From JAZDPK01 sp043797615 (GTDB taxonomy: Bacteria; Patescibacteriota; Patescibacteriia; UBA11705; JABHMO01): a DNA stretch of 11,368 bases. Location: positions 1-11,368 of the forward strand of contig JAZDPK010000061.1 of assembly GCA_043797615.1 (NCBI GenBank), given 5' to 3'. Below, in pieces: positions 6,239 to 11,368 of this stretch. Every line of letters starts with the position of its first letter. The stretch's first letter is position 1. A model generated the notes under the pieces. It saw only the letters and a list, made by a program, of their open reading frames with translations. It did not search any database and had not been told where the DNA came from. A program made the translations under genes and the position numbers.

Positions 6239-6247
6239 GATCCCCGA

Positions 6248-6378
6248 TCGGTTACAAATTACGAATAAATACAAATTTACAAATATACGAATCACAAAAT
6301 GATTCAGTGCTTCCATTCTATCGTAAATTTTTAATTTAGTCAAAGGGTATTTATTGATTTTCTATTTTAACGATTTTG
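6248..6378. other. A+T-rich intergenic stretch with a degenerate octamer tract
   Basis: Lies between the tRNA remnant and the next gene's promoter. Bases about 6255-6300 read as a loose 8-nt tandem (TTACGAAT AAATACAA ATTTACAA ATATACGA), ending in the small hairpin GAATCA-CAAAA-TGATTC. No gene was seen. It presumably also holds the promoter for the GIY-YIG/tRNA unit on the minus strand, but no convincing pair of boxes was found. Confidence 0.45.
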
Positions 6379-6387
6379 TGATAAAAT
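6379..6387 (+). promoter_or_regulatory. Extended -10 promoter for the glycosyltransferase-like gene
   Basis: TGATAAAAT fits an extended -10 (TG-N-TAAAAT). A transcription start near 6394 would give a leader of only about 12 nt before the ATG at 6406. That suits the lack of a Shine-Dalgarno there. No good -35 is seen at the usual distance. Confidence 0.4.
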
Positions 6388-6405
6388 TTAATTATCAGTC
6401 AAAAT

Positions 6406-7740
6406 ATGGCAAAAACAACCTCAAACAAAAAAATCCACCTCATCGCCGTCGACATGGGCTACGGCCATCTGCGCGCGGCTTATCCCCTGGCCCGGCTGGC
6501 GAATCAGGGAAAAATCATCAACGCCAATTCCTACGCCGGCATCCCGTCGTCCGACCGGAAAATCTGGCTTGAAAGCCGGAAAACTTACGAATTCTTTTCG
6601 CGCTTTAAAAATTTCCCAATGGTCGGCGGCATCGCCTGGGACATTTTCGACAAGCTGCAGGAAATAAAGCCTTTTTATCCGAAACGCGACGAATCCGCTC
6701 CCACGCTCCAAGTGCGAGCAACCTACGCGCTCAGCAAACGAAAAAAATGGGGCACGCATGTGATCGCTACCCTGGGAAAAAAACCCCGCCTTCGCCAAGG
6801 CTCCGGCGGGCAGGCGTTGCCTATCGTTTCCACTTTTTTCATTCCCGCGTTCCTGGCGGAAATCTGGCAGTATCCGGGCGACATCTATTGCGTGGCGACC
6901 GACACGGACGTGAGCCGCGCCTGGGCGCCGCTCTGTCCGCGGCAAAGCCGGATAAAATACTTCGCCCCGACCGAGCGGGTCAAGGAACGCCTGATCTGCT
7001 ACGGCGTCAAAGAAGAAAATATTTTTCTGACCGGCTTTCCCCTGCCGGACGAGCTGATCGGCGGAGCGAAAAACAAAAAAATAAAAAAGAATCTCGGCGC
7101 TCGCCTCTTCAACCTCGACCCGAAAAAAATCTACGCGAATCAATTCCGCGAAACGATCGCCCACCACCTGGGCGCGAATAATTTTCCGCGCAAAAAACAT
7201 CATCCGCTGACGCTCATGTTCGCGGTCGGCGGCGCCGGCGCCCAGCGCGAGCTGGGAATCGAGATCGTCAAAGGATTGCAAACGAAAATAAGAAAAAATA
7301 AAATCAGAATCATCCTGGTCGCCGGCATCCACAACCGCGTCAACCGATATTTCCGCAAAGAAATCGCAAAACTCGGGCTGTCCGCTTTTCTCAAACGAAA
7401 CATCGGCATCATCGTCAACCCGAATAAAACGGAATATTTCAAAAAATTCAACCGCGCCCTCGCGACCACCGACATTCTCTGGACCAAACCGAGCGAACTG
7501 AGCTTCTACGCCAGCCTGGGCCTGCCGATCGTGATGTCCGAGCCGATCGGATCGCAGGAAAAATTCAATCGGCGCTGGATAGCGTCCATCGGCGCGGGAA
7601 TCGACCAGGAAAATCCGGCCTTTGCCGGGGAATGGCTCTTCGACTGGCTAAACAGCGGCTGGTTCGCCGAAGCGGCGATGAACGGCTTTCTGAACTATTC
7701 GACTGACGGGGTGGAGAATATAAAAAAAATAATAAATTAA
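6406..7740 (+). CDS. MurG / diacylglycerol-glycosyltransferase-like GT-B family protein
   Basis: Probably a sugar-nucleotide-dependent GT-B glycosyltransferase acting on a lipid-linked acceptor at the inner face of the membrane; donor and acceptor unknown. Seen, in 444 aa: an N-terminal glycine-rich loop DMGYGHLRAAYPLARLA (16-32), equivalent to the GGGH-x-x-A loop of MurG and MGDG synthase. The C-terminal Rossmann domain begins LMFAVGGAGAQRE (270-282), and TKPSELSFYASLGLPIV (360-376) resembles the nucleotide-sugar-binding TKPG-E-GLP motif. No signal peptide or clear membrane helix. No Shine-Dalgarno; the start fits the leading MAK and the first beta strand KKIHLIAVD. Odd: residues about 127-137 (PRLRQGSGGQA) are encoded by a palindromic element at 6785-6810 that looks inserted in frame. 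The gene is convergent with rplI. It is not MurG itself, since it is longer and the motifs diverge. Confidence 0.65.
   Translation: MAKTTSNKKIHLIAVDMGYGHLRAAYPLARLANQGKIINANSYAGIPSSDRKIWLESRKTYEFFSRFKNFPMVGGIAWDIFDKLQEIKPFYPKRDESAPTLQVRATYALSKRKKWGTHVIATLGKKPRLRQGSGGQALPIVSTFFIPAFLAEIWQYPGDIYCVATDTDVSRAWAPLCPRQSRIKYFAPTERVKERLICYGVKEENIFLTGFPLPDELIGGAKNKKIKKNLGARLFNLDPKKIYANQFRETIAHHLGANNFPRKKHHPLTLMFAVGGAGAQRELGIEIVKGLQTKIRKNKIRIILVAGIHNRVNRYFRKEIAKLGLSAFLKRNIGIIVNPNKTEYFKKFNRALATTDILWTKPSELSFYASLGLPIVMSEPIGSQEKFNRRWIASIGAGIDQENPAFAGEWLFDWLNSGWFAEAAMNGFLNYSTDGVENIKKIIN
6785..6810. repeat. In-frame palindromic element inside the glycosyltransferase gene
   Basis: Arms CCCGCC (6785-6790) and GGCGGG (6805-6810) flank an inner GCC-AA-GGC, and the sequence continues into GCAGGC. 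This G+C-rich hairpin resembles the elements in the broken tRNAs (shared GGCAGG end). It encodes a Gly/Arg/Gln-rich peptide between two ordinary secondary-structure segments. That it is an insertion is inferred. Confidence 0.6.
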
Positions 7741-7758
7741 AAAATCAATAAATCAAAA

Positions 7759-7793
7759 AAACAGCCTCAAGAATTAAATCTTGACGGCTGTTT
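7759..7793. terminator. Bidirectional intrinsic terminator between convergent genes
   Basis: Stem AAACAGCC/GGCTGTTT extended by TCAAGA/TCTTGA with one unpaired C and a loop of 6. On the plus strand it is followed by TATTTT, on the minus strand by a T7 run (GGCTGTTTTTTTGATTT). It lies 18 nt after the glycosyltransferase stop and 15 nt after the rplI stop, so it serves both. Confidence 0.88.
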
Positions 7794-7808
7794 ATTTTAA
7801 AAAGATAA

Positions 7809-8258
7809 TTACGCGCTGATCTTTTTCGCAATGACTCTGAACTCGCCTTTCAGCCCGCCAGGCAATTCAACATTGATGTTATAATCACCGGGCTTCTTGA
7901 TCGGTTTTTCCAATGCGATTTGCTTCGGTTTTAATGGAATGTTCCGTTTGCGGAGCGCCTGGACGATTTTCTCCTTGGTGATGCCGGCGAAAAAAGTGTC
8001 TTTGCCGTCCGCTTTCTCGTCGAAATTGAGAATGACTGTTTTCAATTTTTGCACGAGCTGATCCGGCGCTTCGGCTTTCTTTTTGTCGTTCGAAGCGGCG
8101 CTCATCTCTTCCTGCTTTCTAATGCGGAGATTCTTTTCCGTCGCGATCATGGCCAATCCCTGCGGCAGGAGAAAATTCCGGCCGTAGCCTTCAGGCACTT
8201 CCTTGATTTCGCCGGCCTTGCCGAGCTTGCTGACGTTCTTGATTAAGATTATTTTCAT
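7809..8258 (-). CDS. rplI: 50S ribosomal protein L9
   Basis: Binds 23S rRNA at the base of the L1 stalk and helps maintain the reading frame. Seen: 149 aa, the usual length. The N-terminal RNA-binding domain is MKIILIKNVSKLGKAGEIKEV and then P-EGYGRNFLLPQGLA (22-36), with the conserved glycines, GY.RN and LLP. A charged connecting helix lies at about 40-75 and the C-terminal domain follows to ISA. The rpsF/ssb/rpsR neighbours common in other bacteria are absent. L9 is reported missing from some CPR lineages, so its presence narrows the placement. The SD-like AAAGGG on the minus strand ends 10 nt before the ATG, but lies inside the 3' arm of a long palindrome and could be hidden in the mRNA. 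Confidence 0.97.
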   Translation of the reverse strand: MKIILIKNVSKLGKAGEIKEVPEGYGRNFLLPQGLAMIATEKNLRIRKQEEMSAASNDKKKAEAPDQLVQKLKTVILNFDEKADGKDTFFAGITKEKIVQALRKRNIPLKPKQIALEKPIKKPGDYNINVELPGGLKGEFRVIAKKISA

Positions 8259-8350
8259 ATAATTTCATCCCTTTCAGGCGAGTTTGGCCAAACTCGCCTG
8301 AAAGGGAAATTATGCGGGTTTAATCAAACTCGCCTGAACGTTAAATTATG
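8259..8350. repeat. 38-bp perfect palindrome plus a third arm copy upstream of rplI
   Basis: Bases 8269-8287 and 8288-8306 are perfect reverse complements with no loop. After a 3-nt bulge on one side, ATAATTT (8259-8265) pairs with AAATTAT (8307-8313), giving a total arm of about 26 bp. A third partial copy of the right arm (CAAACTCGCCTGAA, then AAATTATG) lies at 8325-8350, 36 bp downstream of the first in direct orientation. The region fills the gap between the ctp stop and the rplI start. It has no T-run, so it is a poor terminator; its minus-strand 3' arm carries the rplI SD-like AAAGGG. Confidence 0.88.
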
Positions 8351-8352
8351 GC

Positions 8353-8386
8353 TATTTCGGTTTTTCCGTTTTTACGTTTTTCCGTT
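8353..8386. repeat. Degenerate octamer tract across the 3' end of the protease gene
   Basis: On the minus strand it reads ACGGAAAA ACGTAAAA and then two more related octamers. It matches 11009-11041 over most of its length. It supplies the last four codons and the stop of the S41 protease gene. Confidence 0.55.
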
Positions 8387-9601
8387 ATGCAGGATTTCCA
8401 CCGCCTTATCCAACTGCGGATCCTTTTTCTTTTTCAAATCCTCCGGCGTGTAATCCACTTCCACGTCCGGCGCCACGCCCGTGCCGTTGATCGTGCCGCC
8501 GAGCGGAGTCAGCCAGCTGGCGACCGTGATTTTCAAAGCCGAGCCGTCGGGCAGATCCTTCAGCTCCTGCACGCTCCCCTTGCCAAAGCTCTTCTTTCCG
8601 ACCAGCTTGGCGATGCCGTAGTCCTTGAACGCGCCGGCCACGATTTCCGCGCCCGAAGCGCTGCCTTCGTTGATCAGAACGACCGTTTTGATGTTTTTGA
8701 ACGGCGCGCTGTTGCCGGCGGTGTATTTCACTTCGCGGCCGCTGCCGAATTGCTCGGAAACAACGGTTTTATTTTCTAACCAAAGCGAAGCGACGTCCAC
8801 CGCGGTGTCGAGCAAGCCGCCCGGATTGTTGCGCATGTCGAGAATAATTCCTTGCGGCTTGTTTTTCGAAACGGCCGCTGCGATTTTCGCGAAAACCTGC
8901 ATCGAGTCGGCGTTGAACGACGTGAACTTGATGTGCAGGATATTGTCCGGCCGCAATTTCCATTCAACGCTTTTCAATTTAATAACGTCGCGGGTGACTT
9001 TTATTTCCTTCGGATTGTCCGCGCCGCGCACGATAAGCAAGGTAACGACCGTGCCTTTCGGCCCGCGGATGAATTTGGCCGCCTGGTCGGAAGTCAGGCC
9101 GCTCGTGTCTTTGCCGTCGATGGCGAAGATCTTGTCGCCCGCCATCAGGCCGGAAAGCTCCGCCGGCGTGCCGGGCAAGGGCGCGACCACGGTGAGGATA
9201 TTGTCTTTGACCGCGATTTCCGCGCCAATGCCTTCGAACTCGCCGTTAATCTGGGTTTCAAAGGACGCGGTCAATTCCGGATCCAGGAAAACGGAATACG
9301 GATCGCCAAGCCCGGCGACAAAGCCTTTCAACGCGCCGTAGAACAATTTCTGCTCGTCAATCTTCGCGCGGTCCACATAGCTGCTCCTAATGATGCCCCA
9401 CACCTGCTCGGTCAGCGGATTTTTGAAAAGTTCCGGCAGCGCCGTTTCCTGGTACATTAACGGATTTATTTTGAAATTTATTTTTCCGGTCGTCAGTTTG
9501 CCGAAAACAAATCCGGCGCCGAAAAAAACCGCCAATAAAACAATCGACGAAATTATTACAGTAAAAACTTTCCTCTTTTTCGATTTAACATTATCTGACA
9601 T
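8372..9601 (-). CDS. S41-family C-terminal processing peptidase (CtpA/CtpB-like)
   Basis: A membrane-anchored, periplasm- or wall-side serine protease that trims or degrades C-terminal tails. Seen, in 409 aa: a positively charged N-terminus, then one membrane segment at about 12-34 (signal anchor); a helical N-terminal region (62-115); a PDZ domain at about 120-192 (GIGAEIAVKDNILTVVAPL, AGDKIFAIDG); and the protease core with LDMRNNPGGLLD (254-265). EGSASGAEI (312-320) contains catalytic Ser316; SFGKGSVQ (338-345) contains Lys341 and Gln345. The spacings of 25 and 4 residues equal those of the CtpB Ser-Lys-Gln triad, so it should be active. The last residues (NGKT-stop) come from an intergenic-type repeat. 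The gene lies 69 nt after murA on the same strand and may be cotranscribed with it. No Shine-Dalgarno is visible. Confidence 0.93.
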   Translation of the reverse strand: MSDNVKSKKRKVFTVIISSIVLLAVFFGAGFVFGKLTTGKINFKINPLMYQETALPELFKNPLTEQVWGIIRSSYVDRAKIDEQKLFYGALKGFVAGLGDPYSVFLDPELTASFETQINGEFEGIGAEIAVKDNILTVVAPLPGTPAELSGLMAGDKIFAIDGKDTSGLTSDQAAKFIRGPKGTVVTLLIVRGADNPKEIKVTRDVIKLKSVEWKLRPDNILHIKFTSFNADSMQVFAKIAAAVSKNKPQGIILDMRNNPGGLLDTAVDVASLWLENKTVVSEQFGSGREVKYTAGNSAPFKNIKTVVLINEGSASGAEIVAGAFKDYGIAKLVGKKSFGKGSVQELKDLPDGSALKITVASWLTPLGGTINGTGVAPDVEVDYTPEDLKKKKDPQLDKAVEILHNGKT

Positions 9602-9670
9602 AAGATTTAATTTGAGTTTTAAATTTTATATTTTAAATTTATTTTTGACTTTGTGCTTTGAGTTTTGAAC
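9602..9670. other. A+T-rich spacer between murA and the protease gene
   Basis: A 69-bp stretch of loosely repeated 7-8-nt blocks (TTTGAGTT TTAAATTT TATATTTT and so on; TTTGAGTTTTGAAC at the end). It resembles the degenerate tracts in the other gaps. No gene or terminator was seen. Confidence 0.4.
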
Positions 9671-10930
9671 TTATTCCACTCTTTGAATATCCGCTCCCAC
9701 CGCTTTCAATCTCTCCTCGATCTTTTCGTAGCCGCGGTCAAGCTGATAAATATTATCGATCTCCGTCGTGCCTTCGGCGACCAAGGCGGCGATCACGAGC
9801 GCGATGCCGGCGCGGATGTCCGGGCTGATCAGCTTTTTCCCGCGCAATTTCGTCGGCCCGTTCACCACCACGCGGTGCGGATCGCACATCACGATGTTCG
9901 CGCCCATCTGCGACAGCATGTCGACCCAAAGCAGACGGCGGTCGTAAATCGTTTCTTGGACAAGCGAAGATCCTTTCGCCTGCGTCATTAAAACGATGTA
10001 AGGCGACTGCAAATCGGTTGAAAAGCCGGGATACTCGTGCGTTTTTATGTCGTAAGATTTAATGTTTTTCGATTCCTTTATCAACAGCCAATCGGCCCCT
10101 TCCTCGTATTTGACGCCGATCTTGTCGAAGACAACGAGCAGATTGCGGATATGCTCCGGATTACAATGCGTTATTTTCATTTCCGAATCGGTGGCCGCGG
10201 CCATGAGCGCGAACGAGCCGGCTTCAACGCGGTCTGGAATTATCTCGCAGACGCCGGCGCTTAATTTTTCCACGCCGTCGATCTCGATCGTCGGCGTGCC
10301 GGCGCCGCCTATTTTCGCGCCTTGCGAATTCAAATATTCGGCCAGCGCCGCGACTTCCGGCTCCATGGCGCAATTGCGCAGAATGGTTTTTCCTTCGGCC
10401 AAGCAAGCGGTCATCATCATGCTCTGCGTGGCGGTGACGGCCACGGTCGTGAAAAAATAGTTTGCGCCGGTCAGTTTTTTCGCGGTTATATGGTAATGAG
10501 AATCTTTAATCTCAACTTTCGCGCCGAGCGCTTCGAATCCTTCGAGAAACAAATCGATCGGCCGACCCGCCGCGCCGATGACGCAGCCGCCCGGATGCGG
10601 AAACTTCACTTCTTTGAACCTGGCGAGCAAAGGACCGACGAACATGACCGACGTGCGGAACTTGTCGGCGATGTGCCTGTCTAATTCGATTTTGTTCACT
10701 TTGTCCGTGCTGATCGTCAACTCGCGCCCCTTGTCTATGACCACCGCGCCCAGATCGCGCAGCAATTCCAAAGACTTTTCCACGCCGTCGATGCGCGGAA
10801 CGTTCTTTAACGTGATCGGTTCGGTCGAAAGCAAAGAAACCGGCAGCATGATCTGCGCGTTGTTCTTCGCGCCGTACACCTCTATCTCGCCTTTCAATTT
10901 GTGTCCGCCTTCGATGATGAATTTAGACAT
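9671..10930 (-). CDS. murA: UDP-N-acetylglucosamine 1-carboxyvinyltransferase
   Basis: First committed step of peptidoglycan synthesis: transfers enolpyruvate from PEP to UDP-GlcNAc in the cytosol. Seen: 419 aa, the normal length. K22 sits in GAKNN (20-24) and the PEP-binding Cys116 in HPGGCVIG (112-119). Because Cys is kept rather than Asp, fosfomycin sensitivity would be expected. YPGFSTDLQSP carries the catalytic-type Asp, and DIRAGIALVIA and IYQLDRGYEKIEERL supply the C-terminal arginine motifs. A small oddity: the active-site loop reads GAAGRPID where E. coli has GARPVD, two residues longer. The start at 10930 matches the usual MSKFII-GG opening; no Shine-Dalgarno is visible. It is the first gene of a possible murA-ctp-rplI run and diverges from the PEGA gene across 240 bp. 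Confidence 0.97.
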   Translation of the reverse strand: MSKFIIEGGHKLKGEIEVYGAKNNAQIMLPVSLLSTEPITLKNVPRIDGVEKSLELLRDLGAVVIDKGRELTISTDKVNKIELDRHIADKFRTSVMFVGPLLARFKEVKFPHPGGCVIGAAGRPIDLFLEGFEALGAKVEIKDSHYHITAKKLTGANYFFTTVAVTATQSMMMTACLAEGKTILRNCAMEPEVAALAEYLNSQGAKIGGAGTPTIEIDGVEKLSAGVCEIIPDRVEAGSFALMAAATDSEMKITHCNPEHIRNLLVVFDKIGVKYEEGADWLLIKESKNIKSYDIKTHEYPGFSTDLQSPYIVLMTQAKGSSLVQETIYDRRLLWVDMLSQMGANIVMCDPHRVVVNGPTKLRGKKLISPDIRAGIALVIAALVAEGTTEIDNIYQLDRGYEKIEERLKAVGADIQRVE

Positions 10931-10967
10931 ATGAAACGATTTATGAATTATTCACAATGAATTGTAG

Positions 10968-10986
10968 GGGCGAATAATATTCGCCC
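10968..10986. repeat. REP-like hairpin upstream of murA
   Basis: GGGCGAATA-A-TATTCGCCC, a 9-bp perfect inverted repeat with a single central base, inside the context TGTAGG...CGTAT. It is similar to short 'GTAGGGGCGA...TCGCCC' repeats I recall from many bacterial genomes (not checked). It lies in the murA 5' region with no T-run. Confidence 0.6.
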
Positions 10987-11008
10987 GTATCCCAAATGCG
11001 ATTTTGCG

Positions 11009-11041
11009 TATTTCGTTTTTCGGTTTTTATGTTTTTCCGTT
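11009..11041. repeat. Degenerate octamer tract (second copy)
   Basis: On the minus strand this reads ACGGAAAA ACATAAAA ACCGAAAA and then related blocks. It aligns with 8353-8386 with only a few differences and one length change. It lies in the murA/PEGA divergent intergenic region and is not coding. Confidence 0.55.
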
Positions 11042-11124
11042 TTTTATAATATCAGCTTATCATATCCGCGAATTAAAATAAAGGGCGGCAGTCAACGGCC
11101 GATCATTGAATAATTGCGCGGTTT

Positions 11125-11154
11125 TTGCTATGCTGGCGATAAGGATCTATGCTT
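11125..11154 (+). promoter_or_regulatory. Possible promoter of the PEGA-domain gene
   Basis: TTGCTA (11125-11130) and TATGCT (11149-11154) are 18 nt apart, with the ATG about 17 nt after the -10. Both boxes are weak matches. Confidence 0.3.
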
Positions 11155-11170
11155 TAATTCAACCAAACAT

Positions 11171-11368
11171 ATGAACATCAACCTCCGCCGCGGCATTGCC
11201 ATCGGCCTAATCGTCCTGTTCCTCGTTGCCGCGCCGATCCTCATCCTCTACACTGCCGGCTACCGCTATAATTTCAAGAAAAATCAAGTGCAAAAAACCG
11301 GCGCGCTCGTAATCAGCACCGCCCCGTCCGGCGCCGAAGTCACGCTGAACAACGAACCGCTCGCCAGC
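11171..11368 (+). CDS. PEGA-domain membrane protein (N-terminal part, runs off the window)
   Basis: 66 codons are in the window, open to the right edge. Seen: a short basic N-terminus (MNINLRRG), one hydrophobic segment at about 9-27 (IAIGLIVLFLVAAPILILY), then a short linker TAGYRYNFKKN. The start of a PEGA-like repeat follows: TGALVISTAPSGAEVTLNN (about 42-60). PEGA domains are surface or wall-side beta modules with little-known function, common in CPR and archaeal secreted proteins. The N-terminus looks like a signal anchor facing outward. The start codon is the first ATG after the putative promoter; no Shine-Dalgarno is seen (an AAGGA 25 nt upstream is too far). Confidence 0.8.
   Translation, partial: MNINLRRGIAIGLIVLFLVAAPILILYTAGYRYNFKKNQVQKTGALVISTAPSGAEVTLNNEPLAS

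Larger units (their letters stand above)
6107..6247 (-). pseudogene. Broken tRNA-Gln 5' copy interrupted by three hairpin elements
   Basis: On the minus strand the tRNA-Gln sequence from base 1 to the start of the T stem can be reassembled after removing three insertions. A 43-nt element (6196-6238) lies between the acceptor/junction and the D stem. A 20-nt perfect palindrome (6164-6183) lies at the end of the D loop. A 30-nt double hairpin (6121-6150) lies in the anticodon loop between bases equivalent to 35 and 36. All remaining bases match the intact gene. The T arm and 3' acceptor strand are missing; the copy stops at TTATCC, next to the A-run that precedes the GIY-YIG start. It cannot be a working tRNA as it stands. 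Confidence 0.82.

Noticed and set aside
6098..6343. N-terminal extension of the GIY-YIG frame (to 162 residues)
   Set aside because: The extension is translated broken tRNA and palindromic elements. The domain begins at MFQTYILKS (6097), the normal start of the family.
6421..7332. 303-codon minus-strand frame opposite the glycosyltransferase gene
   Set aside because: It is an antisense shadow of a G+C-rich coding region with low-complexity composition. The plus-strand frame has recognisable GT-B motifs.
8269..8306. Intrinsic terminator of the protease gene
   Set aside because: The palindrome has no loop and no T-run on either strand. It is kept as a repeat and possible regulatory structure instead.
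8625..9460. Plus-strand frames of 238 and 202 codons opposite the S41 protease
   Set aside because: Antisense shadows; the minus frame has the complete catalytic triad and PDZ domain.

Overview
The window reads like part of a Candidate Phyla Radiation (Patescibacteria, probably Parcubacteria-like) genome. This is inference. It rests on compact non-Shine-Dalgarno genes, a short PEGA-domain membrane protein, a small stand-alone GIY-YIG protein, and many short G+C-rich palindromic elements of a kind I recall from predicted proteins of that group (not checked here).

The window has two halves. Bases 1 to about 5500 are visibly A+T-richer and hold one minus-strand accessory operon, transcribed from about 5411 towards 1. 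It encodes an AbiEi-type antitoxin/repressor, an AbiEii-type nucleotidyltransferase toxin (4-bp overlap), a PLD-nuclease/SNF2-like helicase fusion, and the first 272 residues of an Eco57I-type DNA methyltransferase. The methyltransferase reading frame breaks in a G-run close to the left edge. Together the genes look like a defence operon: an ATP-dependent restriction-modification-like pair with a toxin-antitoxin pair in front. A consensus-like promoter, a candidate operator and an upstream terminator mark it as one transcription unit.

Bases 5500 to 6250 are the border. They hold an intact tRNA-Gln(UUG), a GIY-YIG gene ending 9 nt before it, a broken 5' part of a second tRNA-Gln, and two near-identical 126-bp tandem units derived from the 3' half of tRNA-Gln. 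The broken copies are interrupted by short hairpin-forming elements, each in a loop or junction of the cloverleaf and none inside a stem. A defence operon next to the 3' end of a tRNA with duplicated 3' fragments is the usual look of an integration hot spot.

Bases 6400 to 11368 are G+C-richer housekeeping sequence. A MurG/diacylglycerol-glycosyltransferase-like gene (+, with an in-frame palindromic element) converges on rplI (L9) at a bidirectional terminator. Upstream of rplI on the minus strand are an S41 C-terminal processing protease and murA. A PEGA-domain membrane protein diverges from murA and runs off the right edge. A 38-bp perfect palindrome covers the rplI ribosome-binding region, and degenerate octamer tracts occupy several intergenic gaps.
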